64,000 nt of DNA from Enoplosus armatus (GCF_043641665.1 NC_092184.1:17705108-17769107), one strand, 5' to 3'. Positions 1-13,378 are shown, numbered from the stretch's first letter. Notes: a model not told the origin generated them from the sequence alone. Numbers and translations are program-made.

Positions 1-376
1 AGGGATATTAGGAACTAGAGTTTGGTGTAAAAAGCTAAAAGATAGTGTTTGGAAGTTACTCAAAAAAGACAGATGCTGAGGAATGCCTTGGTTGCAGGCA
101 TGTCAGTCAGGCTGAGAGCTAGAGTTAGTGGGGATGTAGAATTAACGAAAACAGTAACACGCCCTTCTCATTTGGGTGGATGCCATCTTCTTTGTGAAGG
201 TTGGTTATGGTCAACGTATGGCCAATAAAACTATAACCAGTTACGATAAACTGTAATTTACTTTACTGATTAAGGTTTAGTGACTGCTTAAGACTAACCC
301 TGACTCAGTGTGACATTATCCACCAAATGTGTTTTGTTCATATTCACTCCATATTTGTTTATTTCTGTGTGCCCAC

Positions 377-3300
377 CTGGTTGACTATATCCTTCCAGTC
401 CTTGATGAGGGTGAGAGTGCGCCTACTGCTGTCTGTATACTCAGTGAGGTTGAAGGTAGCTGCAGCTCCCCACAAATCCAGCTCCCTCAGAGCTTCTCTG
501 ATTGTCACCTCTGCCTGAGCACGACTGTTCAGGTCCTAAATACACCCACACACACAAACACACACATACACACATACACACACACAGGTAGATCATTTGT
601 GTTCACTCTCACTATATACATTTAATATCTAAATATTAATGTATTTGTAAGAGGAGAGGTAAAAACAGTCTTAAATTGTAATTAGGATTTGTTCAAAAAC
701 ACAAAAGATGCTTATATTTCATGCCAAACTCTTAATTCTATACTGTATGTGAATGTGTCAGTAAACCTACAGTACATGCGCATTTCCAGTATCAATACAT
801 GTGCAATTTCTTACTTGCTGCTGCCCCCTAGTGTCCCTCGCCACTTATTGTGGTGATGTTGGTAACCATAACGATTTATATTTTTTATCAATCATTGTCC
901 CATACCTATAAAGACCAAACAAAATCTGAATAATTTAGAGGTGTGTGTCCTACAGTCCCTAAGTGTGTGCTTCCATCCAGTATATATATGTATTTGCATG
1001 AGTGTGTGTGTGCATACCTTGAGCTCCAAGGCCTTTTCTATAATGGTATTTGCCACACCAAGGAGGTCATTAAAGGTGAGTCTCTCTAAAGTCGTCCCTC
1101 TTGGAAGGCCAAGCAAACGGAACATGTCCAACCAATGGTCCTGGGACAGGTGCTCCCCACGCACATACTTCAGTACTGGGACCATGTTCTAGATATGCAG
1201 CATATGATGGAAAAGTGTGAAAACAAACTACAAAAAAATTCTAAAAACTATTCAAAGATCAAAATTACAAAAAAAGTATTTATTTGCCATGAAAAGAAGA
1301 ACCCTTTTGAATTTGGTGATTCCACAACTAACCTAAAATTTTAACACCCTTGCAGATGCTAAAAATAGCTGAATTGTCAGTATATTGTCCAAACCTTTCA
1401 CATTGTTGAGTGTAATAAACATTGTAGCCTCTAAGCCCTGCTCGAGGGTCTTGCACAATACTTGTAACCTTATTCCTCTATAACAACCATACTCAAGGTG
1501 AATCCATCAACTGTACTACTGTCTACCTTGTATTTGTCCACTTCTCCTTGCAGTTTGACAGACATGGCAGTAGGCTGCTCCAGCTTCCTAAGTCTGTCCT
1601 GCCATGTAAACAGAAACTCCTCAAACACATATGTCTTACTCCTGTAAAACAACAGAAACCTTCATATTAACACACAATTGAAAACAGACTAGTGACAAAA
1701 ACCTTAAGAATAGTTCCAAACTAAGAAGATTGAGATCCATCAACAGCAGGCCTAAACATAACCCCCTACCTGAATGTGATCCAGTCCTCCTGGGCCTTTT
1801 CTGTGAAGCCTTGCTGCCACTCCTCATACAGACCCCACATCTGACTGTACTCCTCCATGTCTCGCTTTGTCTCTTCTGCCAGAGAGAAATCTGGAGCCTC
1901 CAGGTCAAAATAGACACAGTCCTCACTGACGAGAGGAGAGGAGAGGAGAGGATGTTATTATTGAACTAAGAGTAAGTTCAATAATGACTGTGTCAAGACC
2001 TGACATACAAGGCACTAAAACTTGGTCTTGTAGGTAGAACGGGAGACTTAGAAGTAGGTTTTTATAGAAGTTGCACAATAGCTCTGTGGCTATAATCTAA
2101 ATGGCAAATCTGATCACATCAGATTTAGTATAGTTACACTTAACAACCCTATTAACAGAGAAAGGATGTATATAAGCTATTCTCTGGCCACAACATAACC
2201 ATATTTTATCTAACCACTGCATTTTGTAAAAAGACGAGGGCATTAAACATCTTATCAGCTGACTCTTTCAGTAAAGAAAAAACTATAAATTCAGAACAAA
2301 CTTACAGTAGTTTACTGCGCACAAGCTCTAGCTCCTGGAACTCTTGTTGCTTGTCCCTGATGGTCTGGAGACATGCAAGAAGTGAAGCATGATCACCAGT
2401 CTCAAGCATCTCATCTTTAGGCTTCAGCTGGTCCCAGCGGGCCTTAAACCGCTCCAGATCCACCCTGTAGGCGGCAATACGACCAGTGGCATTACTTCGC
2501 ATCACCTCCACCTGAGGGAGGAACAGAGCAAGAGGAAGCAAGTAGCACAAGAACACAGGAAGAGACAGAAAGGAAGGGCGATTGGGATAAATGGACAAAG
2601 GAAAAGAAAGACAAAAGGAGAAACGAAGAGCTGAAATATTTTCGATATATAAGTGGTAGCAGAAAGCTGCGGTTACAGAAGATTTAAGGAAAGATTTTAA
2701 ACCATGATCCAACATGTGTGAGTTTGTATAACCTGTTCTTTGATCATGAGCTGGTGGCTCTCCATGACAAGCTCCAGTTTGTCCCACTTGGCTCTCAGTG
2801 AGGACAGCGAGTCCAGGCCGGCCCCAGCCACTGCTCGCAGCAAGCGGTTCTTCTCCTCAGCACACTGGAACTGAGGTAGGATCTATACATACATAGAGTT
2901 AAATTTGGCCCATCCCACATGGAATTACATGACACTGTTATATATCAAACATCAGAAATATAACAAGACATGCAGCATAAATGCCCATTTACTTAAGAAT
3001 CCATGAATGTTATTGACAGTAGTGGCTAACATAGTTTACATACTGACATGAAAAGACTCACTCATTGAAAAGTCACAAAAGACAAAAGTAATTGCACAAC
3101 AATTTCAAATACTTTATTTTAAATGTATTTGACAGGTAGCAAAAATTAACCTGTATTTCTAAATGAATGAGGGAGTAGGAGAAACCTATTTGCACAAACC
3201 TCAAGCATTAGTACTATCATGATAGAAAGTTCCTAGCCAGAGTTTCGAAGTGTGATTGTCTTACTTCAGGTTTGCGGGCTAGTATCTGGCTATATTTGCC

Positions 3301-4471
3301 ACTGGCCGCACCAATCTCCTCCATGCTCTCTGGTCGAGTGGACAAGGCCTCCATTGACTCTGAAACAAAACTGTCTATGGCCTGTGTGTGGCCTGAAAAC
3401 AAGAGAAGATAAGGTAAGGAAACAGAAAAGGAAAAAGAAAGTGAGAGCAAAGGGGATGTCCAAATGAGCCAAAAGAATGAAAAACTAAATCGAAATAAAC
3501 AAGAACAGAGAAAGACTTCATATGAAAATGCAATTATGATGCTGTAAAGACTGTAGAAAGGAAAAACACAATCGAGTTGTCTGTGTTTACCTTGTATGGA
3601 CTTCCTGAGTGATAAGAGCAGCATGTCAAACAGCCTCTGGATCAGGTCATCGATGACGGATTTTACTGGCTCACAGTTGACTGTGATACAGTCTACCTTC
3701 TCCTGACTGACAGAGGAAGAAGGAAAGGGTCAGTGTCTGTAACACAATTGTTGGGGTGTATATTTCCTGTAATTGTGGCGTCACCATGTGACCTTTCACC
3801 TTAAGAACTGAATCAAATAAGTGAATTTAATCCTGCTACGGGTACAGTACAGTACAGTAGAACTAAAAATGAGATATGGGTCTTTTCTTAGTAGTTGAAC
3901 AAAGACTTTTCAGAATCAAGATTAAGACGATGAGTTAGCTAAAAAGAAAAGGGATTTGAAAATGATAATAAACCATTGGAAATGAGCAATCAGTGAGCTT
4001 AAAAAAAAAATTAAATGCCAAGTTTGATGTCTGGTCTTCAGTGCTATGATTAAACAAACCTTCCCATGCTGTTGCATTGTCATCTGTTTCAACTTGTACT
4101 GATAACAAAATATGATCAGGCTTTATTAATCATTCACTCTTAAAAAGTGATCTGCCTTTAGGTATCAAAATAGATGATAGTGTGATAATGTTGTGGTTTT
4201 CACCCAATTTTGCAATGTTTTTCCAATATGTTTTTTTGATAAAAGTAACACTGTTTTTGAAAAAAGTGTTATATTTTGGTTGTGTTTGTTTTCTATTGAG
4301 TAGGTATAACTTTGTTATATGCACTTGTGTTTATTAAGTGTACCTGGGCAGACGTTCTGACTCTTTCCCCCGGGCTTTCAGGGCCTTGAAGTTTCTCTCC
4401 CAGTCTTGCACTGAGTTGAGATGCTTCTCCACTAACTTCTCTAAATCAACCTGGCCCAGCACCACCCACTC
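377..4471 (-). CDS. dync2h1: dync2h1 coding exons 19-27 (residues 859-1301, end of tail and start of linker)
   Basis: Exons: 4344-4471 (residues 859-900, ends phase 2), 3591-3706 (901-939, ends phase 1), 3265-3392 (940-982), 2733-2882 (983-1032), 2306-2511 (1033-1100, ends phase 2), 1770-1925 (1101-1152, ends phase 2), 1527-1641 (1153-1191), 1018-1188 (1192-1248) and 377-535 (1249-1301). Exon 20 could use either of two overlapping CAG acceptors; only the upstream one keeps the frame. Exon 19 is preceded by a (TG)23 array instead of an ordinary polypyrimidine tract. Sequence from 1 to 376 shows no further exon and is taken as intron. Confidence 0.92.
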
Positions 4472-4475
4472 CTAC

Positions 4476-4525
<50 letters not shown>

Positions 4526-7500
4526 GGTTTGGTGCAGTGCACATTTCCCAATTTTGAATGTGTCTGTGTCAAAGGTGACAGAAGCTACATGTAACAACAC
4601 ATAGATGACTAAATAAAAACAGAACTAAAGGGGGGATAAAAGAGAAGTCTGTTGTGGCTGAGGGCTTCCCCCTACAATTTAGATATGCATGACTGCAGAG
4701 AGAAGAGAAAAGATAGCATAATGTGCTCTCTGTTCAATCAGGGTAGTACAAAGGGGGAAAATGCTGACAATGAAAACAAGAGCTTCAGTACATAAATAGA
4801 GAGGCATGACTAATCCAGGTTGTCCTCTTTCAAAGAAAACATCACAGCAACAGCTCAATGCAATGCTTCAATGAGTAAAAGGTGAAAAAAAGGGTTCATC
4901 ATTTAACATTTGTGTAAAATACATGAATCAATCTTGCATTACAGCATCATAGCAGAGCCATAAGAAGTGTTTAAAAAAACAAATTTTTAACTACCAGAAG
5001 AAACTATTGATCAAATTGTATTCTACTGTATTCTTAGGTACTATCAACTTTGACCTCTGATGTCAGGCTAAACTCTCTTTAGTGTATATACAAAGAACAG
5101 CAGGCAACAGAATGTAATGCACTGAATGAATGCATTTTGTATAGTGATAATTACCCTACAAATAAAAACCCTTGTCATACTTCTCTTGGCACAACACAGC
5201 TGCTTTTTCACATGACAGTTGACTAATAATGTAGTCATAATCACTTTTAATGTCAAAATCATCTGTTGTTCAGGCACCTTGAACTTGAGTTGTATAGCTT
5301 GCAGGCGGCTAAAGAGGTCCTCGGCCTTGCTGAAGATGGTGAGGAACCCAGAGGCATTTCTATCAATCATGACGCTGAAGATGAGCTCCTCCCCCTGGGC
5401 ACTGACCCCCTTGAACTGGTTTGGGATTGAGATGAACCGCTTCATCTCCCTGAAATAGCGTGCTCGCACCTCCTCAAACGGAGGACGGAACTGCAAACGG
5501 CCCTGCCTATTCACAGGAAGGAGAGGAAAAATGAAAAAAAAAGATATGTTTTTGTCTTTAATCAACACTAATCAATAACGCCTTTGTAGGAGAGAAAGAA
5601 AGAGAAAGATGTGCAAAGAGAGAAATGGTGACATGGCCAAGTGTGAGAATTAGGGGGTGGGGAAAGAAAGTCAGAAGTTGCTGCTAGTGGTTCAAGATAA
5701 GAGGAAAATACTGTACATGTGAGAGAACAAGAAAAAGATGACAACCCACAAAAAAAAGAGTTACAAAGCAGAGAGACAGATGGCAGTATAAGAATAGACA
5801 CAAAGAGTGAGACAGAAAGTTGGACAACTGAGTAAAAGTGTGTGTACTGACTTGAAAGTGAGGTCTATGTGTATTTCAGGCAGGTTTTTGTTCAGAGCCT
5901 CCAGTCCTGTCTGGTACTGGTGTTCAAGAGCCTTGTACAGCTGATGGTTCCAGTGCTGACGCCATGCCCGCATGTCATCAGACCTGAAGCCCTTTACACA
6001 CACATACATGCATTAGCTTTCCAAGGACATGTGTTGTACAGGTTGTGTATGCCCAATGAAAATCTTTGTAATGAGTACCAAAATCATTTTGAATCATGCT
6101 TATTTACATTGATAGTTACAGTAACCACAGAGCTCCCTGGTGCACTTTCTTGTTTTCTCTAAGTGTTTATAGTCGTGAATATAGAAATAATTTAATCAGT
6201 AAAAATATGTTGATAAAATTACATGAAGGCCAGCAGCAAAGACACGCATACGTCTGACTGTAATTGATACCTGAGCCTCCAGAGTGGCAAAGCCAGTACG
6301 GAGGTCCTGAAGGCCATCCTTCCACCGCTGCTGATGTCTCAGTAGGTCCACATTCATCAGTGTCACCACCTGAGAAATGTACCCAGAGGTGTGTAAACAA
6401 ACACACAGAAGAGCAAGACGTTAGTTACTAATCTCAGATCGTGGTTCAGAAGAAATGTGCTTGCAACAAATAATTCAAATTAGTACTAACTGCCTCTGTA
6501 TTCAATCATTTAGTAAAATAACTGAGGTCAAAATATAACAGCATGCTACAACCTTGTCAATGAAGTCAGTGTGCCATTTGCGTAACTTCCTGTTCTCGGT
6601 GGAGAGTTTCTCAGCTGCAGACTGCAGCTTGGTAATGTAGACTTCCAACTCGTTGGGGTTGTCCCAGGTGATCTGCAGTTTACCACCTGATTCCTTTGAC
6701 TGAGAGCGAGGATTCTGACAAATAAAAGCAGAGAGATTATCTCCAGCCCAAGATACAAAAATCAATGCCAGGCAGAATTTAGCTGACAAGTACGTTTTTT
6801 GTTTAAAATATGTTGTAGTGTTAAGGAACTGTATTTCCTATAAATCTCTGCAAGGTACAAAAAAGTTAAAATATAGAAAGGATCATCATCTTTTTTTGTA
6901 TGATTCATGCTCACAATAAAAATTAGGCATTGGTAAGTCATCAGCTTCCAATTCCATTAGACTTTAAAAAAACATAATGATTATAACAATATCTTCATAT
7001 AACAACATCTTCATCTGCAGTACCTTGATGACCTGTTCAAAGGCCAGGGCAAGACCAAGCATCATAGGTCTCTGAGAGGGAATCATCTGCTGGTCAATGG
7101 TGTTGTAGAAATGGGCCACCTGCAACACAGTGACACTCGATTACAATATGAGCTTGAGACAAGCTAAAAGATAAATAATGAGGCTGAAATAAAAAAAATA
7201 AATGAGGAAAGAAACTGTGTGTGTGTCTCACCTGTTTTAGTACAATCGCTTGTCTGTAGAATTTATCTGCAGTATTAGCAGCCTGTTGTATCTTGGCTGG
7301 GATGGGAAAGCCCAGGGCAGAGAGCTGCCTGACCTCCCTGAGCAGACTGACCAGTCTGTCTGAATACTGGATCTTCAGCCTGCCGTCCACATGGTCCAGG
7401 TCCATCACGCGGTTACTGGCCTGGAGACTATACAGAGGGACAGAATTAGATTGGAGAAATACAGAATGTAAGATCCACTCAAACCAGCACCCATTCCAGC

Positions 7501-10500
7501 TGAAGTGCTCAGCTGATCAATGTGCTAAATGAGGTGATGAACATGGAAAAAAACAGCAGTATTCATTCACAAATGAGAGTTTATTGAGGAGATGTATGCA
7601 TGTTGCTGTCTAAGACACTGTTTCATAAACTGATCTAAATGCTATCAGTGGCAAATGAAATTCAGTGTTTTGAACTTTTTCAAACAACAAGTTCAGTGTC
7701 TTGTTAGTTGAGGTCACAGTGTGCAGTGTTTCCAACCTGATCCCTGACTTTGGGTCAGCCAGTCCAGATAGTATGTCTCTTGACCAGTCCTCGAACTGCT
7801 CCTGTTCATATGCCCTCAGAACTTCCAGCAGATCATCACAAAAATGCAGGAACCCTTTGAACCCAGACAAGTCGGAAAGCAGTGCCTCAGCTATGCGGAC
7901 AGAGTCCTCAACCTGATGTAAGAATGGAATCACAGGAATATAAAAGAAAAGGGAATCAGTACACACTATTCTTTTCATCGTGATAGGAATCATTTGTATT
8001 TGTAACATCAGAAAAAAAGTTGTAGTTCTATGTAGGTCAGTTGTTTTCATATCATCACTATCTGTCTAATTATCTGGTGAAAGCTCATTTCTCACACAAG
8101 GAAATCATTGATAAACTGAAAAGTCAATGCTTTTGGTGGCCACATACAGTACAGTATAAGTGCACATGTGAACATCCACAGACACACACACACATTTACC
8201 TTGTGTATGAGCTGTCGGACCCAGACAATTTTGTTGACCACCTCAGGGAGGTTCCTGCCAATAAGAGGCCCAGACTTGTCTCCAAGGCCTCCATGGCAAC
8301 GACTCTCAAAGTCAGTCTTGAGGCCTAAGAAAATCAGACAGCAGAGAGGGGTCAAAGATGAGGAGCAACACTGACTTTCCCTACATCACACACATCATTT
8401 TTACATTTAGCATTGCACTTTTATTCCAAGTCACTTACTATGAGTGTGCAGCTAGTGCTTCAGCTAAAGAATATATTGCTATTTTAGGAACAGAGCCTTT
8501 CCGAGACAGGACATTCACTCCAACTACTAGGAGATCTTACTGCCCCATTTAAACTAAAGGACTTGGTTTTTCAGATTTGATGTATTTTGCTCGCCTGTGT
8601 AGACACAATAACTCTCGCACTATCTCTGACACAGAAACAGACATAGGTGCTTTGAGGCAGAACTGTGTACCCTTGTTGTAGTCCAGTATTCTGGCCAGTA
8701 GGGTCTCTCTCTCAGACTGCAGCTCTTTGCAGATGGTGGGACGTCTGATCAACTCCTTGTGCTTTTGAAACACCTGCAAAAGCTAGACAAGAAAAAAACA
8801 CCCACGCACAAGCACATAGGGTAAGATCCCACATCAACACACCCACACACAATATTTTACAACCTGAGTTGAAGTAGTATGTTTCACTACCTGTTGCGGG
8901 TTGTCCTGCACATCAGCAATGTAGCTCTTTAGTCTGCCAGCAACCTCCTGCTCTGACGGAGCCATTAGGCGCTCAAACTGAGCCACTGCCGCTCTCCAAA
9001 GTGGCTACAGAAAACACACAACAAACAGTCATACACGGGATAAAGAGGGATGTTTCACCTGCACCTGTGCCATATTGTGCCTGCATGGAGTCACTGAAAT
9101 AAAGTACAGGCATGAGGAAGGCTCAATCAAGGTAATTCAGAAGTCTCACACACACATACTCATGCGCACTCCCAGAGATTCCCACAACTAACCTCAGTGT
9201 AGGGGTTGTAATGCAGAGGGTTGAGTCCAGAGAAAGGTTCAAACACACGATCTGAAGTCAGAGCCTGCTGCTTCCCCCCTGGCAGCAGACGCAGCAGTTT
9301 CTCATGAACCATACGCAGCGTCACAACCTTGTAGACATAAACAGGGAGAGTGTATTCACATGTTATCTATGTCCACTGTTGTATTTATGTGTGTGGTTAT
9401 CAGGCTCACAGGCATCAACATCATCACTTACTTGTGACTGACTTATTCACGTGAGGGGGGGGAGGCACCTAGGCTCTACATTTAATTGTAGGACATTCTA
9501 AAATAAAGATATGTCCATAAGTGTGCTAAACTGACAAACGTCCATGTCAGACTTTCAATGGAAAATGCTAACAGGGCAGATGTTAGATAGCTCCCACACT
9601 TAACATTCTGGAAACGGGAAATTATCCAATTTGTTGTAAAGAGGAAAGAGGCATCTGTATGTATGTCACAGTGGCTACATGTCTCTGGACCAATTCCGTG
9701 GCAGCCCACCCACACACTGTGACTCGTGCCACACAGTTTGAAAACCTCTGGTCTGGACCATATTACATAAAATGCCAGGTCAAGTAAGGTCATAACAGTA
9801 TCATAGGTCTGTACCACAGTAAAGCAGTAGTCTAAAGAGGTGGCAATGGAAAGATTGTTCTGGTTTCAAAATAAACATGAAGTGGAAATTCCACTTAAAT
9901 GTGACATCTCCTTTACAAACCAGCAGAAACATTGAACAGACAACTAAATGGATATTTGCAAATATATCCGTACTGATTTGTGCCACAATGTCATGTGAAA
10001 AAGGAGAAATATGCACTATTAAATAATGTCTATTCTACAGAAGGTGTTTCTATTCTACAGAAAGCATTTCCTATCTTACCTCGTCCAATCTTTTTGCAAG
10101 GCAATGAAGGGTTTGTGGGCAGTGCTTGTTTCCCTTCCAGGGATGGGGAGCATGTCTCTTCCACACCTGAGAAAAAAATGCAATCAAACATGTTTCCAGT
10201 GTTTACCACAATCAAACAGATGATGTGCGTCTTGCTGTTATTTTACACGATAGATTTACAGTCAGAGTTTATGTTTAAATGTATTCTTTCCAGCTGAATT
10301 GTGAGAGAAATGGTAAAGTTTTTGATTTTTGGAACCATTTCATGCATACTTTTCCCCCATTTTTTATCTCTTCCTTACCTGTCCAGTCAGATGCTCACAG
10401 GCTACCACCCACTGTTCACAGATGGCAACGCCCGTTCTCAGGTTCTCTCTCACCGATACAAATGGCTCCTCAAATATTTTAAGACCGCTCAGCTTCCTCT

Positions 10501-13371
10501 GCACATACCTTCCCAAGGCTCCACCTTGTACATGTATAAACAAACAACCACAAAAACAGAAGACGACAAAATTGCCATGTACAGAAGCACCCACACACAG
10601 TGACACACATGCAAAGAAATAAACACAGAAAAATTACACACATGCACACGCTGTTACTCTAGGATGGCCAAACCACTTGTCACATTTTAGTTGAAGGCAA
10701 AGCAATGTTTCTTACAAGTTAGAGTAAACGTAGTAAATGTCCTTAACACTGAGTTAACATTGTTAATAAATAAGCATTTCAATATTTAATTACTGACAAG
10801 CCATGTTCTGTCATTCAAGCCATACAGTAGGTGTTCACTGAGGAGTTCCGAGGAAAACAAAGTCAGTTTCATTTCTCAAAAGATCAGATTTCATCAACAG
10901 CCAGAGTAGCTAAATGATCTTCGTGACATAGAAGTCTTGACGCACATTGTATCTTAAAAACAACATCAGCAAATATTTGTTTTCATTTCCTGGTTTTGGT
11001 TTGAGTACATGTGAGTCCCACATATACAAAAAAAGCTGTTTAGAGGGGGTTGGGGGTTCGATCCCCGGCTGCCCCTGTCATGTCTAAGTGTCCTTGAGCA
11101 AGACACTGGGTTGCTCCCGATGAAGACAAGCACCTTGCATGGCAGCTCGGTCGCCATCGGTGTGTGAATGTGTGAGTGAATGGGTGAATGAGACTTAGCT
11201 GTAAAGCGCTTTGGGAACCGTGAAGGTTGAAAAGCGCTATATAAGTTAGATCACTTTATATAAGTTAGATCACTTTACTTTACCGATAACATCCATGAGT
11301 CGGACCATGCGTGTTTCTGGATAAGGCTCAAAATCAGTCTGCCTCCAAACATCATCCAGAATGTCTCTGCTCTGTTCCACCAGATCCACAACATCAGACA
11401 TAGACAAGCCATCAAGACCACCATACTCCTGGTGGAAACACAAAGAGACATGGTTTGGTGTGTTAGTTAGGTTCAGATTTTAGTTTTCCTCCAGTTAGTT
11501 CACAGGAAATTTAAATATCAGCTTCTAGAAAATAATGTTAAACACTGTTCAAAACAGTATGTGAAATAATATTAATGTTAAGACTCACAATTATAAGGTT
11601 TTCAAACTTGAAAAAAAACTAAATATACCAAGATGTAAGGGCTTTCTTTTACCAACATATCTGTGGAATCATTGCTTTAAAAAGTTACTGATTATAGTTC
11701 ACATCTCAATAATTGTAATTCAGTTAACAACCACTCTGTAAACATATACAAACAATAAGTAGTAAATGTAATAACTTTAATTTTCATTGTTTAATATAGC
11801 CAGTCCTGATACATTACAAGGTTCACAAGCATACCTTTTGTATGGGTTTAAATTGCTCAGTGAAATGTGTAGCCCGTTCTCTCACACTGTTCTTCTCCGC
11901 AGACTCAGAGAGATCGTCCCAGTACTGAAACTCATCACTGGGATTCAGGATGCCTGCATAGAGTGGAAAAAAATATGGAAACCATAATGGTCCTGGTTCT
12001 TATCAGATTCAGTTAAGAATTTGTTTGTATTTTTACAAGGCAACTTCTTTTATGAAATGCAAATCATGTTTAGCAATACACTCTTCCTGATATATGCATA
12101 CAAATTATATTTGTATGCATATATCAGTCTTAGTACAATATATAGTCTTAAGACAAAGGGTTAAGTTAAGTTTAGCTGATAGAGCATGTCACTACAGGTT
12201 CCAGCAGTATGGATTAACACATCAAAATAATATATAAGTATGGTAAACACTTTCCTTTTATGCATATTAGCAAGATGACCTGACCTGTGTATTTCTTTCC
12301 ACAAAAATATATTTATGCATACCAAGGACATCTTCCTCCGTGCGGCCCTTCTTGTTGTGTTGTGCTCCAGACTGGCGAACCACTGAGCCCAGGCCAAGCT
12401 CCAGTTCACTCAGCAGGCCTGCCAGCTTAGGGTCAAATGCTGAACGCCACCGCTCATTCTTGAGAGAAGTGAAAGGGAGAACATTTTCACATTTTTTACT
12501 AAATAGTCTTGTTCTCTGCTCCCCCAAATCCCTTATTAAAAGCTGTAGGGGAAAACACTTTAAAGTAATTTATGTATCTATCATAGTGGTGGTGTAATAT
12601 TTATTTACAATAATTAGTTTTCGATTCTTTCAGGTTTTTCTTCCTTTTCAGTTTCAATGGTGAAGTAGAGTGTACTTGACTACAAATGTAGGAAATGTTT
12701 TGACTAATTCTAACTTGAAATATGTTCCAAACAGTTGCTTCAGAAATGCTGTAGCCTCACATTTGCTTCCACTGTGGTTGATGTTACTACCAAAGCCTGC
12801 ATCTTTCAAAAAGCATCTATGGAATTCTTTAATACACAGGGATGGGCTCACCTTCAGCAGTACAGGTGCAAAGACTTGTCTTACAGCCTGGTAGAGAGTG
12901 TTGATGGGAGACTCCAGCATGGACGACACAAGGAGGCTCTGATGAAGGTTGTCTTCTGTAATCACTGTGGGATGCAGCTTGAAGAACACCAACACCTTGT
13001 CTCTGCTTTCCCCCGATGCTTCAATCTGACAAAGGAAGACATAATGTTTGAAAAAGACAATTAATAAACATTAGTTTAAGGTTAGGATTTTTGCCTAAAG
13101 AGCCCTGAGGCAAATCTTTTCACATGGATATGTTGCTCCACTCAAGGAAACTTAAACATTGTAATAATGGTTTAAGCATTTGTGTTACCTTATTTGACAA
13201 GTGAAGGTCATTGTCAGGTCTGCTGACACACAGGACAAATTCATTTCCATCGTCCAAGAAGTTATTGAGCACTGGGCTGTCAGCTAGGGACGACGAAGGC
13301 TTCGTCCCATAGAAGTTTCCAGTTGTGGTCAGGATAAACCTCTTGCGAGCATCATCTGAACCGTGGGGCAT
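377..13371 (-). CDS. dync2h1: Cytoplasmic dynein 2 heavy chain 1, N-terminal part (27 coding exons, continues off the left edge)
   Basis: This gene encodes the motor heavy chain of dynein-2, which drives retrograde intraflagellar transport from ciliary tip to base. Twenty-seven exons join in frame with GT-AG introns to give 3,903 nt (1,301 residues), starting at the ATG at 13371-13369. Translated blocks match vertebrate DYNC2H1 closely and in order, for example NNFLDDGN and VRQVFAPVLLK near the N-terminus, then FEPFSGLNP, YEQEQFEDWSRDI, LREVRQLSALGFPIPAKIQQ, IDRNASGFLTIFSKAEDLF, KARWDQLKP, LKYVRGEHL and REALRELDLWG. The region is the tail and the start of the linker (the dynein heavy-chain N-terminal regions by family knowledge). 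The AAA+ ring, P-loops and stalk are outside the window. Introns run from about 100 to 900 bp, so the gene is compact. No frameshift or in-frame stop was found. The last exon here ends in phase 0 at a GTGGGC donor, and the next exon lies beyond position 1. Confidence 0.97.
540..586. repeat. Imperfect (CA)n tract next to dync2h1 exon 27
   Basis: CA-rich tract with AAAC and ATAC interruptions. It begins about 5 bp upstream of the exon 27 acceptor on the minus strand. Confidence 0.85.
4477..4522. repeat. (AC)23 microsatellite abutting the dync2h1 exon 19 acceptor
   Basis: Perfect dinucleotide array. On the transcribed strand it is (TG)23 followed by TTGTAG and exon 19 (edge 4471), so it occupies the polypyrimidine-tract position. 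Confidence 0.97.
5278..8782 (-). CDS. dync2h1: dync2h1 coding exons 10-18 (residues 414-858, tail)
   Basis: Exons: 8671-8782 (residues 414-450, ends phase 1), 8200-8324 (451-492), 7737-7912 (493-550, ends phase 2), 7232-7427 (551-616), 7024-7119 (617-648), 6553-6714 (649-702), 6271-6369 (703-735), 5852-5991 (736-781, ends phase 2) and 5278-5506 (782-858). Exon 17 ends at an AA|GTCAGT donor, and exon 18 restores the Lys codon with its first base, giving DLTFK-QGRLQF as in other DYNC2H1 proteins. This block carries the most conserved tail motifs, such as WDNPNELE, RKLRKWHTDF and HWNHQLYKALEHQYQ. Confidence 0.93.
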
Positions 13372-13378
13372 CTTTCAG
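8891..13378 (-). CDS. dync2h1: dync2h1 coding exons 1-9 (residues 1-413, tail)
   Basis: Exons in transcript order: 13189-13371 (residues 1-61), 12852-13025 (62-119), 12323-12458 (120-164), 11835-11953 (165-204), 11284-11428 (205-252), 10379-10524 (253-301), 10080-10166 (302-330), 9193-9327 (331-375) and 8891-9004 (376-413). Introns 3 and 5 are phase 1; the others are phase 0. The first coding exon opens at 13378 after a TTGCAG acceptor, with seven 5'UTR bases before the ATG. Exon 7 (87 nt) was found by its peptide VWKRHAPHPWKGNK between an acceptor preceded by TTTTTTCTCAG and the donor GTAAGA. The intron between exons 5 and 6 carries an antisense SINE whose tail touches the exon 5 donor. Confidence 0.93.
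11038..11283 (+). mobile_element. V-SINE-type tRNA-derived SINE, 5'-truncated, antisense in dync2h1 intron 5
   Basis: The copy has a tRNA-like B box (GGTTCGATCCC), a central TGTCCTTGAGCAAGACACT segment and a LINE-type 3' tail (AAAGCGCTTTGGGAACC, AAAAGCGCTATATAAG). Its tail has a roughly 20-bp unit duplicated in tandem (TATATAAGTTAGATCACTTT). It lacks the A box seen in the copy at 31,105. The tail ends against the exon 5 splice donor of dync2h1 (exon edge 11284). Confidence 0.85.

Noticed and set aside
3696..3706. Alternative downstream CAG acceptor for dync2h1 exon 20
   Set aside because: Using it breaks the reading frame, whereas the upstream CAG keeps it.
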